The notes under the pieces: model-generated
Seen by the model: the letters and a program-made list of their open reading frames with translations, nothing else
The model's database searches: none
Told to the model about the DNA's origin: nothing
Position numbers and translations under genes: made by a program
Part shown: one piece after another, positions 20,405 through 32,748 of the stretch
How positions within the stretch are numbered: position 1 is the stretch's first letter
Layout: each line of letters begins with the position of its first letter
Origin: Azolla caroliniana
Taxonomy: Eukaryota; Polypodiophyta
Assembly (NCBI GenBank): GCA_043228905.1
Contig: JBHGNT010000007.1
Coordinates: forward strand, 14,384,001 to 14,448,000
DNA: 64,000 bases
Direction: 5' to 3'

Positions 20405-23400
20405 AGAGGACTGCCAAGGCGTGGGGCCGCGACAGTCCGGATGCTCTGGGAAAACCCCACATCTGTACGATAAAACCGTGTACAATAGGTAGGAAATTTT
20501 GCTTCTCCGATAGCGGAGCATGTACGATGGTCGGCATCGCCGGCCGAGAGAAAACAAAGACGGAGGGGAGACTTCGGGCGTGCGGAGTTCTCGGCCCTGA
20601 CGAAGAAATCGACGGAGCCGTGGAGGCAGTCTCCTTCGACGACACCTTGGGAATGCTGGGGAAGGTAGTCGAAGAAGAACTTAACGAAGACCGGACGATA
20701 CCGGTATGTTCCGAAGAAATGTACGAAGTCATCGCGGACTTCGGTCGAGGGCTCGAGTCGGAACGGACGGCCCGAGTTAGCACCAAGTACAAGACTGTGG
20801 ACCGGAAGGTGAGGCCAGTTGCGGCGCCCTTACCGGAGGGCAGCGAATCCCGAATCAAAGGGGTTGCATCGGACCCCAGCTTACGAGATCCGGCCTGCAT
20901 AGGACACACCTTCACCAACGAGACGCTCCGAGAGCTGAAGATCGGTGGGGGCGGGTTCCTACTGCCGGTGGAGGAAGACCGGTTTCGGAGAATGCTCGGA
21001 AGGCACGAGAAAGCCTTCGCATTCTCACCGGAGGAAATCGGGTGCGTAGACCCGACGATCGTAGAGCCAATGGTGATATTCATGGTACCGCATGTACCGT
21101 GGAATCTCAAGCCAATTCCGGTTCCCAGAGCTCACATCCCGAAGTTGATGGAGCTGTTGAAGCAGAAAGTTGATATGGGCATTCTCGAGCCGTCGAGCGC
21201 CCCATATTCAAACCGATGGTTTACCATACCAAAGAAAAACGGATCGTTGCGCTTCATTCAGGACCTGCAGCCGGTCAACAGAGTGACCATTCGGAACGCA
21301 GGGATCGGACCGACCATAGACGAGTTCACGGAGGCCTTCGCCGGAAGGTCGATTTACTCGGTCGGTGATCTATACTCAGGGTACGACCAGTTCCAGCTAG
21401 CCGTGGAGAGCAGAGACATTACGACGATGCGAACTCCCCTCGGCCTAGTGCGGATGTGTACGCTGCCGCAAGGAGGGACCAACTCGGTGGCCCACATGGT
21501 GAATGCAATGAACAAGGTGTTGAGGGACTGCATCCCGGACATCACCATGCCGTTTCTAGACGACATCCCGATCAAGGGATGCCCGGTAGAAGAGAAGGAC
21601 GAGACGATCGGGCCGGACGGATGCCGGCGATTCGTGATGACGCACATCGACGACTGCGAGAAGGTGCTGCAAAGGCTAGAGGATGCGAGGCTCACCTTCT
21701 CGGGGGAGAAGTCAGCCTTCGGGCAGTCGGAAATCATGGTGGTCGGACATTTATGTGGACCATATGGCCGGAAACCGTCTCCGGCAAAGGTAGAAGCCAT
21801 CTCCGCGATGAAGCCCGATTGCAGCTCGGTCACAGAAGTACGAAGATTCTTGGGAGCATGCGCCTTCTACCACATATGGATCCCGCATTACGCGCACATC
21901 GCGGAGCCGCTGTACGGATTATTGAAGAAAGGGCGAAAATTCGAATGGCTAGACAAGCACACGGAGTCGGTTCGGAAGCTGAAGGAGGCTCTTTCGACAG
22001 CACCGGCGCTCCGAAAGGCCGTCTACAGGAAGGGCACCCCAGTGTACATAACGGTTGACACGAGTCCGACCGGAATCGGGTGGGTCGTCAACCAAGAAGA
22101 CGAGGACGGCAATCGGTTTCCGATCCGATTCGGCGCGAAGGTCCTCAGTGAGCGGCAGCGAGGATACGCCCAGGTTAAACGCGAACTCTGGGGTATCGTT
22201 TCGGCGGTGAAGGCCGACAAGGACTATCTGATCGGGACAGAGGTAATCATAGAGACGGATTGCATGCCGATTCTCGGCATGGTTTCCGGATGCGCGACGC
22301 CGGACCTGGCAATGCTCAGGTGGATAGCGTACATCAAGTCCCTGGACCCGGAAATACGACACATTTCCAGGAAAGACAACGCCATGGCCGACATGCTTTC
22401 GAGGGCGAGGTTCGATGACGAGGGCGGCATGGTTTCGGAGGACGAAGAGGTCGGCGTGGACTTCTTCAAGGCAGCATATGTAACAACCGACGGGACGAGC
22501 ACTCCGGCGCTTAACGACTTCGACGCGAGCAAGTACGACGGGGAGTGGCTGCAGATCGGCGGGTTCTTGAGGACAATGGCGCCGGATGCGTCATGGACGA
22601 AAGACGAGGCCAGCCGGATCTGGAAGAAAGCGTACCGGTTCTTTCTCCGGGATGGCTATCTATGGAAGCACCCGAAGAAGAGGGACGGCGCTCCGCTCCG
22701 GGTGGTGGCGATGAAGGAAGAACAGGAGGAGCTGCTGACGGCCTACCACGACAGCCCTTGGGCCGGACACCATGGAACTTGGGCCACGTTCGAGAAGATA
22801 AAGGAGAAGTACTGGTGGCCAGGACTGTACAGGGACGTGCATCGATTCGTGACAACTTGCGAGAGCTGTCAGATGCACTCTGTGGTCCGACACCGGGACG
22901 AGCTTCACCCTACGTACCCTCCGACCATCCACTTCAAATGGATGGTAGATCTGGTGACGATGCCAATGGGGGTAGGACAGATGCGGTACCTGGTCCTAGC
23001 GCGGGAGGATCTGACAAACCAGGTGGAAGGCCAGGCCCTTCCGAACAAAACGACCGCGGCCGTATGTCGGTTCCTAATCGAGGACGTGATATGCCGATAC
23101 GGGTGCGTCGGGAAGATCGTGGCTGACCGAGGGGAGTTGGACGCCGAAGAAGCCGCGGAGCTGTTCGACCGGCTGGGAGTCAAGCTCTCGCTCACCACTG
23201 CGTACAATCCGGAGGCGAATGGAAAAGTGGAGCGCGGACACGGGCCGATCGTCAAGGCGTTGGTTCGGGCATGCGGAGGCCGAGTCGGTAACTGGCCGCG
23301 GCTGCTACCTTATGCTTTGTGGGCAGACCGGACCACGCACAGTTCGGTAACCGGGTACATGCCGACGGAGCTCATGTTTGGCCAGAAGCCGATCATGCCG

Positions 23401-23883
23401 ATGGAACGGATGATCTCCTCGTGGGCAACGGTCGACTGGAGGGACGAGATGAGCCGGGAGGAGTTGTTGGCCGCGCGTATATGACAGCTCGAGCGGAGAC
23501 CGGAGGACGTGGAACTGGCTGCGGAGAAGCTCCGGGTGGCGAGGACAAAGAACAAAGCCAGGTTCGACCGAACGCACCGGCTCCGACCGAAGAAAATCGA
23601 AGAAGGTGACTGGGTGCTCGTCTACGACAACAGCCTCGACAACCAGCACCGAGCTACACGGAAGTTCGCACGAAGGTGGTTCGGGCCTTACGTGGTACGG
23701 AGCGCCAATGACAACGGGACATATCACCTGGCGGAACTCGACGGCACGAGAATGGCGATACCGGTTGCAGGGAAGCGGATCAAAGCGTTCAAGAAGCGAC
23801 ACGACGACGAGCCAGACCCGGCTCTCCTAGTCAGCAGTGACGAACGATCCGAAAACGAGGAAGAACCGACGGGCGAGGAATGA
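20395..23883 (+). pseudogene. A pol polyprotein: RT, RNase H, integrase; one stop
   Basis: Open in the -1 frame relative to gag-pro from the slip site to 23484, then TGA (R in F and C) and on to TGA 23881-23883. An N-terminal region of unknown role (GRKFCFSDSG, VEAVSFDDTLG) is followed by RT: VPRAHIPKLMELLKQKV, DLYSGYDQFQLAVE and catalytic FLDDIPIKG (near 21550). RNase H has ITVDTSPTGIGWVVN and ETDCMPILGM. Integrase has the HHCC zinc region (HHGTWATF, CESCQMHS), then DLVTMPMGVGQM, VADRGELD and ANGKVERGH as DDE positions. The C-terminus carries RLRPKKIEEGDWVLVYD. No chromodomain is seen. First ATG is at 20527, but homology starts at the slip site. Confidence 0.88.
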
Positions 23884-23940
23884 AGACGGGCCGGTTTTCT
23901 CCGTCCCAACTCTCTTGGCGCATACCGGAGGATGCGCGGT

Positions 23941-23954
23941 TAGGTGGGGGCGGA
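23941..23954 (+). promoter_or_regulatory. Polypurine tract of A
   Basis: TAGGTGGGGGCGGA lies immediately before the 3' LTR. Equivalents precede the 3' LTRs of C (about 32735-32748) and F (430-443, minus). It primes plus-strand DNA synthesis. Confidence 0.8.
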
Positions 23955-24736
23955 TGTCGTTAAGAAAACCGTCCATAAGCGGAATCGGCGCACCAAGGCG
24001 TGGGAACCGGTTCTTCACGCGCGCACGCTCCAAGTTGTACATAGAAGCGAATTAGGAGGATAATCGGCAGGAACGGGCCCTAGCACAAGTGGAGACAAAG
24101 ACCGCGCGAACAGTCTTTTCGGTCGCGCGCGCGTGCTAAGGAACTGTACGAGTCGGCGGCGGATGCGTGAAGAACGGAGCGGATCCCTGTTCAAAAGGGA
24201 CAGGGAATAAAGCTGACATGACGGCCTGCTCGTTGGCCTATATAAGGAGCAGGAAAGAGTTGTTGCAGGCATCTGGCGCAGAGAGGATGAAGTGTTGTCG
24301 GACCGTTTCTGGACGCTTCTCTCTCTGTTCCCTTCCTTCTTGAGCTCCATAGCTTTCTGTGCAGGGTCCCGAGGAGGCTCGCGCTGTTTCGAGGAACGCC
24401 CGAGTGCTTCCGACAGCACCTCCGACCTGCCGCCCCTTTGTGCGTCGAAGTGAACAGGCATCGGCATCTGTTCGCCGGCCTATCCGGTTGTAACCAGCCT
24501 GTGCCCCATCGAGGGTTGTAGTCGTGTTGGCCATTTTTGTTGATATACATATTTAGTCATTCGCATCTGTCTGTGTCGGTGTCTGTTCGCGTTCTCCGTG
24601 CTGAAGGGCCGTGTCCCTGTGTATCCCCGGTCCTGCGTAGCCGGTTCTCTCTCTTTCTCCTCCCTCGCTTGCTCTTTGGTTCGAGACCCCCGCGGTCCCG
24701 CCTCGTTTCCACACGCACTTGCATAATATCTTGACA
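23955..24736 (+). repeat. 3' LTR of A (782 bp)
   Basis: TGTCGTTAAGAAAACC to CATAATATCTTGACA; same length as the 5' LTR, with differences that are mostly transitions. Followed by ACGG and then B integrase sequence on the other strand. Confidence 0.95.
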
Positions 24737-25651
24737 ACGGGCATTATGATACGCCCATAGCGCGCTCTGGAGTTTGTCATCCCAATCGGTCCTGTTTTCA
24801 TTGACGATCTTCTTCAGTATGGTTTGGAGGATTTTATTGGTCGATTCCGCCAAGCCGTTCGCCTGCGGGTAGTATGATGTGCTTTTCTTGTGCACCACCG
24901 CGTAGTGGTGTGTAAGCTCACGTATTATATGATTGATGAAGTGCCCACCTTGGTCACTAACGAGCTCGATTGGGCATCCGTAATGGCACCAGAGGTGCTC
25001 GTACACGAATTTAGCCGTGGATGCCGCCGTGTTGTCTCGGAGTGCCTTAGCCTCGACCCATTTGGTGCAGTAATCCATGGCAACAATAATATACCTATTC
25101 CCTGTACGGGCTGCGGGTGGTTTGAAAGGGCCTACAAAATCCAAACCCCATTTTTGAAATGGGTCCAACGGAAGAATCGGCCGGTGTGGCATGCGTGACT
25201 GTTCCATTGGTTGCCCCAATCGTTGGCACAAATCGCACTGCCGGCAAAGCTCATGAGTGTCTCTCTTCGTTGTCGGCCACCACAATCCACTTTGCCAAAC
25301 TTTCCTTGCCTTGGAATCCCTGGCGTAGTGCCCCCCAGCTACTCCCTGGTGGGCCTCCTAAAGAACGACGTTCTTCTCGAATTGCTGAATCGCTCGGCGC
25401 CATATGCCGTCCGAGCCTTTGTGGTACAGAATGTCCGAGACGAGGCAAAAATTCCGGCTACGCACTGCTAGGCATTTTCTCGTGTCAAGGGGCATGTGCT
25501 TGGGAGGTAAACCGGTAGTGAGAAAATGGGTCATCTCTGTGATCCATTCATCTTCGTTATCGTCTGGTATCGTGGTCAGGTTAAATAGGCTGGCTTCCGG
25601 TAGCTCGTCGTACGTTGTTTTCGCCGGTTCCCCTGACTCAAGACGCCTCAA
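24737..25651 (-). pseudogene. B integrase, zinc region and catalytic core
   Basis: On the minus strand from 25651: LPEASLFNLTTIPDDNEDEW, then the HHCC domain (its CRQCDLCQRLGQP at about 25240-25202), then the core with GLDFVGPF, SDQGGHF and NGLAESTNK giving the D, D and E of the catalytic triad. It reads up to ALWAYHNAR at 24737, where A interrupts. A frame change lies near 25290. Integrase would insert the element's cDNA. Confidence 0.88.
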
Positions 25652-27101
25652 GTAGTCGGTGACGACATGTTGTACCCCAGGTCAATGCTGAATCTGGAAA
25701 TCAAACTCTTGGAGTAGGAGCATCCACCGAGCCAACCGTCCGGTGCGGGCTTGTTTATTGACCAAATAAAGTAGGGCCGAGTGATCCACGTGAAAGGTAA
25801 ATTTTCGGCCCAAGATGTAATGCCGGAATTTATTGACGCTATAAATCATACCGAGGGCCTCCCGCTCGGTGGTAGAGTAATTCTTTTCTGTGGTCGAGAG
25901 CCGTCAGCTGGCGTAGTACACGGGCCTATACCAATTCGGGGGTGTGCATTGCATCAGGGCACTTCCGATGGCGATGTCCGAAGCATCTACGAAGACATGA
26001 AACGGTTCGGACCAAACCGGAGACTGGACCACCGGGGCATGTGACAGGATTAGTTTTAGGGTCTGATAGGCCGTGTCCTCGATTGACGTCCATTGGAAGG
26101 GAAGGCGATGGACTGCCGCGTGTAAAGGTGTCGCGAAATCAGCCAAGTGTCATATCATTCGGCTGTGCCACCGGATCTATCCCAAAAAACGGCTCAGTGC
26201 CTTAGCGTTCGAGGGTGCGGTGGCGGTCAGGATTGCCTTTACTTTATCTGGGTCCATAGCGATGCCTTCTTGACTGACAATGTGGCCGAGAAGGTTGCCG
26301 CTGGTGACTAAGAACGCGCATTTCGCCATGTTTAAACTCAATCGAGCTTGGCGACATCGGTCCAAGCAGGAGTCGTAACTGGGTCATGTGTTCCCGTCGA
26401 TGGCCATACACGGCGAAATCGTCGAGAAAGACTTGCATGAATGCCGGGATGTAGTCATGAAAGATTTCGGTGATGATGCGCTGGAACGTAGCCGGCGCCG
26501 TTTTTAGACCGAACATCATTACTTCTGCTACAAAAACACCCCATTCCGTGCCGAAAGCGGTTTTCTCCTGATCCTCCGGGTGCATTCTTATCTGGTTATA
26601 GCCGCTGAACCCGTCGAGGAAATTGTAGCATTCGTGGCCTGCTACCGTGTCGAGGACGCTCTCCGTGAATGGGAGAGGGAAACCGTCGGTGACTGTTGCC
26701 GCGTTAAGCTTCCGATAGTCGACGCAGACGCGGATTTTTCCGTTATTCTTTGGGACAACTACGATCGGGCTCAACCACGTGGCCTGTTTAACAGGACGAA
26801 TGAAGCCCACTTGGAGTAGTTTGTCGATTTCCTCCTTGACTTTAGCGGCGTAGTTGGGGTTCATCCTGTAGTGCCTCTGCTGAACCGGCCGACTGTCGGG
26901 TAAGATGTGAATTTGATGTTGGTAGTATTGAGGATCCAGCCCCTTCATATCGGTGTAAGACCAAGCGAAAACATCCTGGTAGTCGGTGAGCAATCGTACG
27001 AGGCATGCCCGTTCTCTGGTTGGTAGATTATTGGCAATTTGTAACGTATGGGGATTCTCGTCCGAACCGAGGTTTATTGTTTCCAGGGTTGATGCTTTCA
27101 C
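25652..27101 (-). pseudogene. B reverse transcriptase and RNase H
   Basis: RT from 27101: DYQDVFAWSYTDMKGLDP, KEEIDKLLQVGFIRPVK, SPIVVVPKNNGKIRVCVDYR, DGFSGYNQIRMHPEDQEKTA and catalytic FLDDFAVYG (about 26435-26409). A frameshift near 26370 leads to the thumb (MAKCAFLVTSGNLLGHIVSQ) and RNase H (VFVDASDIAIGSALMQ at 26005-25958). The RNase H end (DHSALLYLVNKQARTGRL) follows toward 25730. The motif layout is typical for plant non-chromovirus Ty3/gypsy. Confidence 0.88.
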
Positions 27102-27863
27102 TCATTGTGAAATGGCGAGTTCGCGTTCGAAAGCCTCCCGAGCATGACGTAGCTCGGCAACTGTGGTTGGATCTGGTTCATCTTGGGGTGGTGACTCCTC
27201 CGTGACTTCCTCGTCTTTAGGTGGCTCGATGGTTGGTAAGGCATTGATTTCGAAGAGAGGGATGATCATGGGATGATCATCTAGGAAGTCATCGACCTCC
27301 TCATTGGCCAAACCGTCAAGCATATGGACCCCTTCTGTGTATAACAGCGAAGTGTTGAGGGCGACGGGGACTCGTTCTTCAGTGATGATTCGGACTTTTG
27401 TCTTGCCTTTTCAGAACGAGATCATGTTGCGTTGCCAATGTTGCTTGATATTCGTTGTACGCAACCATGGTTGACCTAGTAACATTGGGTAGGCGCCTTG
27501 TGTCTCCAGTCTTAGCACGACGGCCGAGATCGTGAACATGTGGCCTTCGAGTGTGAAGTCGAGATGGCGGATTAAACCAATGGGGCGAACGGAGCAGGTG
27601 TCGGCCATCCGAAGCCAAAAAGGGCATGGTTCCCATTGATTCAGGCCTAGGTTGAGACACGTTGATTCACTAATAACGTTTACGCTGGATCCGCCGTCGA
27701 TGATGCATCCGTGCAGGTCTTGTCCCTTAATGATGATTTGCACGGCTGGGTTCTGAGAATCCATGAGTGGTGGACCGGTTCCTGCTTCGGTGAGGTGTAC
27801 CAGTGGCGTCACGGGCTTAGTATTGGCCTGGAGTGCCACCAGGGTGTCCCAAAATCTCGGCAT
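27102..27863 (-). pseudogene. B protease and linker
   Basis: The minus-strand frame 27863-27411 encodes an aspartic protease: GCIIDGGSSVNVISESTC holds the active site as DGG rather than DSG or DTG, and MLLGQPWLRTTN is the second conserved block. The linker (27323-27102) is acidic and Pro-rich (EPPKDEEVTEESPPQDEPDP) and joins to RT. A frame break lies near 27411. Confidence 0.8.
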
Positions 27864-28213
27864 GAGTGGTAACAGTTTATGTAGGGGCAGCGAGTTGCGG
27901 GAATTGGTAAGAACATCCCATAGCTAGTCGTCCTCCGACGACGTGGATGGTGCCGAGGTTTGTGGTGCTTCACTGGGCCCGTCTCTCATTTTAGTTTGCA
28001 TGCGTACGACATTATTTTTATTGGCTGTGTCGATCCATTCTTTTGCTGCCTAACGGACTTCATCCTGGATTTGCCACTGAGTAGTCTGCGCTTTACTCCG
28101 GGTAGTGACCGTTTGAACATCGGCCATGATACTGTTCACCGTGGGTGCCTTGCCATGGTTGGTTGTTGGACATTGCGTGGCGTAGTGGCCTAGTTGGTTA
28201 CATTTAAAACATG

Positions 28214-29474
28214 TCACGTTGGCCGAGTTGTTGGTGTCCGCTCGGTTTGTGTGTGGAAGCTGTTGTTGATTCTCAGTCTCGTTTGGTGGTGGGTTGTTCC
28301 GAGGTGCGTTGTAGTTGCGCTGGTCATTTTGAGGAGTGTCTCGTCGGCGGTTGTCGTTAGGTCTTCTATTGTTGCGTGTGTTGCGGTTGTCGTTTCCCCG
28401 ATCAATGCGTGAGTTCCGTCAGTCATACCGGTCATTGCGATCGTCATCATATCGAGCATAATCGTCGTGCCGGTCATCGCGATAATGATCATGGCGGTCA
28501 TCACGTCGGTAGTCGTCGTCTCGGCGCCGTCGATCCAGGGATCGCGGTCGGTCGTTATCCTGTTCTTGGTAGACATATCGCTCGTCCTGCCGAGATTATG
28601 TATTTCGTGGCTCGATCTGGCGGACCGGTGCCGCCGTTGTGCGGTTCAGCCTATTATATTCGCACTGCTCGACCGTGTGAGCTCAAGACTGATAGATCAG
28701 ACATTATGGTCGGTGGGGACATTCGAGGGCCAGGTGCCTTGATCCTGAACACGCCGTGCATTGGAGGGCTTGGCGAAAGCGATTGTCCTCTTGGGGAAGA
28801 GCGTTTTGCAAGGATGTCATCGAGAAGGCCGCGCCGTGTTGGGTCCGATCGAGGGCGAGAACCCACGCTATGACTTGTTCGATAGTATGGTTGGCAAAAT
28901 TTGTAAGTGCGAGAGTTGTTCGGAGACGCTCTCGTAAACTGGATAGGAAAGTGTCTGGTATATGTTGTGCCGAGACATCATCGCCCACTTGTCTGTAGAG
29001 ATCCTGGAACCAGATCGTGAACTGCATGACCGTTTTATGCAGTTCCTGGCATATAGAGAAGAATTGCCGAGCCAGTTCCCGTTTAGGCACCTCGCGATGA
29101 AAAAGTTCAAGAAACTTTGTGCGCACGATTTGGAAAGTGGTGGCCTCTCCTATTTTGAGGCGAGAGTACCAACGTGCGGCCGGTCCATCGAGGGAGAGTG
29201 TGAACTCGGCAATCTTTGAGGCATCAATTTCGGCCGGTGTGAGGCGGTGCGTTGAGTGGTTGGCCTGCCACGTGGATATGAAGGCACGGATGTGTGACTC
29301 CGCATCTGGTCCGTCGGTGTATCGTGGGTATGGGTACGGCATGATGTCATACTCTAGGTCTTCTGGTAGCACCGGAAAAGGGTTTAGTTCCGGTTGATTG
29401 ACCTCCGGACGGCTCGACAAGGGTTTTGGTGGTGAATCAACTCGCGATCGAGTGTCCGGTGGCGAGGATTGCAC
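28214..29474 (-). pseudogene. B gag
   Basis: The minus-strand frame 29474-28704 carries the retrotransposon gag domain (SHIRAFISTWQANHSTHRLT, LSLDGPAARWYSRLKIGE, FLELFHREVPKRELARQFFS) and a CCHC knuckle, CTACSGSRHLALEC. Downstream, 28576-28214 is Arg/Asp-rich repetitive sequence with frame disturbance and a second possible knuckle region near 28180. Gag packages element RNA. Confidence 0.85.
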
Positions 29475-29665
29475 TGGGGAAGCCTCCGATTGCTCGGGAC
29501 AGGATTGGTCAGTGACCGCCGAGACGGAAGTTCCTTTGACTGGCTCAGGGCGTCGGGCGGGTGGCCGAGACCTCGTGGTGCAATAGGGCGCCGTAACAGC
29601 GGCTGGTGGTTACCTTCAACAAAGTTCGTTGTGCACTCACAGCTGAAACCGGGCGTGCCAAATTG

Positions 29666-30125
29666 TGTTACCCGTTCCTTTGGGTGAACACCTTCGATAG
29701 ATCTATGGCTATCGGTATTCAAGGGCGTGGTACGTGAAGCCTCATAACAGAGGCGTGGAGAGAGAGAGATAGTGCTTAGAGAGAAAACACTAGCGGGGCC
29801 CTGATAGGCGTGGGCGGCACTGAAATCATAGGTATGAATCAAAGCACAGACACATGGAACAAACTGGACACAATTCAGATATATTACTGCAACAGAAAAA
29901 AGATTACAGAACACGGCCTACGGCCGGTGACCTTACAAGATTATCTAGTTACGAGGGACTCACCTAGTGCTTCCGCCTATATCTTTCTTCTCCCTCCCTC
30001 TGAGGTACTGGTCCTCGTTTAAATAACTTTTCCCCTAATACACAGCCGAGCCATCGGTGGCCCGTGATACTCGGACTCGGCGTTTGCTAATTTCCTAATT
30101 TTACATTTCTGTCCTCTGGACAACA
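29666..30125 (-). repeat. 5' LTR of B (460 bp) with adjacent primer site
   Basis: Minus-strand TGTTGTCCAGAGG to GGAACGGGTAACA. Immediately inside, at about 29640-29661 on the minus strand, is TTTGGCACGCCCGGTTTCAG, a TGG-starting primer-site candidate. GCAAA (30126-30130) duplicates 13666-13670. Confidence 0.9.
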
Positions 30126-30130
30126 GCAAA

Positions 30131-32675
30131 GGCCTTCGCCAGAAGGTCGATCTATCTGGTAGGGGATCTATACTCGGGGTACAACCAGTTCCAACTAGCC
30201 GTGGAGATCATGGATATTACGACGATGCAGACTCCTCTCGGCCTAGTACAGATGTGTACCTTGCCGCAAGGAGGGACCAACTCGGTGGTGCACATGGTGA
30301 ATGCTATAAACAAAGTGTTGAGAGACTGCATCCCGGACATCACCATGCCATTTTTGGACGACATACTGATAAAAGGGTGTCCGGTGGAGGATAAGGATGA
30401 GTCGGTTTCACCGGACGGTTGCCGGAGGTTTGTTGCGGACCACATCAAAGACTACGAAAGGGTGCTACAAAGGCTAGAGAGCGCGTGACTAACCTTCTCC
30501 GGAGAAAAGTCGGCTTTCAGTCAATCAAAAATCTTAGTGGTTGGTCACATGTGTGGGCCTTATGGCCGGAAACTGTCTCCGGCAAAGGTCGAAGCCATTT
30601 GTGCGATGAAGGAAGAATGCAAGTCAGTAACGGAGGTGCGGAGGTTCCTGGGGGCGAGTGCGTTCTACGACATCCGGGTTCCACATTACGCGCACATCGC
30701 GGAACCACACTACGGGTTGCGAAAGAAAGGGCGCTAATTCGACTTGGGCGGGGGACATATGGAGTCGGTCCAGAGATTGAAAGAAGTGCTTACCGTGGCA
30801 CCGACACTCCATAAAGCGGTTTACGGCAAGAACGTTCCAATCTATGTAACCGTAGATACGAGCCCGACCGGGATAGGATGGGTGATCGGTCAGGAAGACG
30901 AGGGCGGCACACGGTTCCCTATCCGGTTCGGAGCAAAGGTACTCGGTAAGTGGCAGCTAGGATACGCCCAAGTTAAGTGGGAGTTCTGGGTATTGTTTCG
31001 GCGGTCAAGGCCGACAAAGATTATCTTATTGGGACGGAGGTAATAATCGAGATAGACTGCCTACCGATCCTCGGAATGGTTTCTAGATGCGCGACGCCGG
31101 ACTTGGCAATGCTCAGGTAGATCGCGTACATCAAGTCCCTGATCCGGAGCTACGACACATCTCCGGAAAGGACAACATCATGGCTGACATGCTTTCGAGA
31201 GTGCGGTTCAATGACGAGGACGACATGGTTTTGGAGGACGAAAAAGTCGGTGAGGACTTCTTCGAGTCAGCTTACCTGATAAGGGTAGGGAGCACCCCGG
31301 TGCTTAATGAGTTTCATGAGGGTGAATACGAAGGGGAGTGGCTTAGGATTGGTAGATTCCTGAAGACAATGACGTTAGATGCCGTGTGGACGAAAGACGA
31401 AGCTAACCGGGTCCGGAAGAAAGCGTATTGGTTCTTCCTGCGGGACGAAAACCTATGGAAGCATCCGAAGAAGAGAGGCAGTGTCCCACTATGAGTAGTG
31501 GCAGGAAAGGAGGAGCGGGAGATGCTACTCGCGGTGTACCACGAGAGTCCTTGGACCGGTCACCGCGGGACTTGGGCCACATTCGAGAAGCTAAAGGAGA
31601 AGTACTGGTGGTCGGGGCTATACCGGGACGTGCACCAATTTGTGACGACATGCGAAAGCTACCAGATGCACTCCACGATCCGGCATCGAGACGAGCTGCA
31701 CCTGACCTACCCACCGACCATCCATTTCAAGTGGAAGGTAGATTTGGTGACGATGCCGATGGGGGTAGGACAGATGCGGTACCTGGTGTTGGCGCAAAAG
31801 GACTTGATGAACCAAGTGCAGGGCCGCGCACTGCAGAATAAGATGATTATGGCGGTGTGCTGATTCCTAATTGAGGAGGTGGTGTGCATGTACGGGTGCG
31901 TAGGAAAGATTGTGGCAGATGGGGGGGAGTTCGACGCACAGGAATCTAAAGAGCTATTCGACATGTTAGGGGTGAAGCTCTCTCTCAATACGGCGTAAAC
32001 TCGGAGGCGAACGGAAAGGTAGAACGCGGACATGGGCCGATCGTGAAGGCTTTAGTAAGCGCATGTGGAGGACAGGTCGGGAATTGGCCACGACTCCTTC
32101 CTTATGCACTATGGGCAGACCGGATGATGCATAGTTTAGTGACCGGGTACATGCCGGCAGAGCTGACGTACGGGCAGAAACCGGTCATGCCGGTGGAACG
32201 GACAATTTCCTCGTGGGCGGCGATAGATTGGAGGAATGAGATGAGCCGGGAAGAGCTGTTGCCGGCGCAGATTCGACAGCTCGAGCGAAGACCAAAGGAC
32301 GTGGAGCGGGCAAAGGCGAAGCTGCAAACAGTGAGGGAGAGGAACAAAGGCCGGTTCGACCGAACACACCGGCTGCAGCCAAAGAAGATCGAAGAAGGTG
32401 ATTGGGTGTTGGTGTATGACAACAGCCTCGACAACCAGCACAAGGCGACGCTCAAATTCGCGAGGAGGTGGTTCGGGCCCTACGTTGTAGTGAGCGCGAA
32501 TGACAATGGCACCTACCATCTTTCGGAGCTCGACGGGACGCGGTTAACAGTACTGGTAACCGGGAAGCGGATCAAGGCGTTCAAGAAGCGGCACAAGGAC
32601 GAGCCGGACCTGGGGAGCGAGGACGACGATGAAGGTTGGTTCAGAGCGGACGAAGGATCGGGGAGCAACGAGTAG
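30131..32675 (+). pseudogene. C pol, second half: RT, RNase H, integrase
   Basis: Resumes the RT broken at 13670: SIYLVGDLYSGYNQFQLAVE, LPQGGTNSVVHMVNAINKV and catalytic FLDDILIKG (about 30352-30378). RNase H has VTVDTSPTGIGWVIGQ. Integrase has the zinc region (HRGTWATFEKLKEKYWW), VDLVTMPMGVGQM and the C-terminal RLQPKKIEEGDWVLVYD. Stops or frame changes occur near 30486, 30735, 31000, 31118, 31492, 31861 and 31997. It ends at TAG 32673-32675, followed by the purine tract. Confidence 0.88.
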
Positions 32676-32748
32676 AGGCGAGCCGGTTTCTCTAGTAACT
32701 GTTCCTCTCTGGTGCATACCAGTGGATACGCGGTTTAGTGGGGGTGGA

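Larger units (their letters stand above)
17453..24736 (+). mobile_element. Element A: near-complete family 1 Ty3/gypsy
   Basis: A 7,284-bp element with two 782-bp LTRs, primer site, gag-pro, pol and purine tract in standard order. By eye the LTRs differ at about 17 sites. ACGG precedes the left LTR (17449-17452) and follows the right one (24737-24740), a 4-bp duplication where 5 is usual. Only two internal stops separate it from an intact coding layout, making it the reference copy for family 1 here. It is noticeably GC-richer than J, G and H. Confidence 0.93.
13671..30125 (-). mobile_element. Element B: Ty3/gypsy with extra ORFs, split by A
   Basis: LTRs of about 460 bp at 13671-14128 and 29666-30125 are flanked by perfect GCAAA duplications. 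On the minus strand the order is 5' LTR (right), primer site, gag, protease, RT, RNase H, integrase, extra ORF region, 3' LTR (left). Element A lies within integrase. Without A, B is about 9.2 kb. Pol motifs (DGGSSVNVIS, FLDDFAVYG, GLDFVGPF) and the extra 3' coding region suggest the plant Tat/Athila side of Ty3/gypsy, a placement I hold loosely. Confidence 0.9.
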
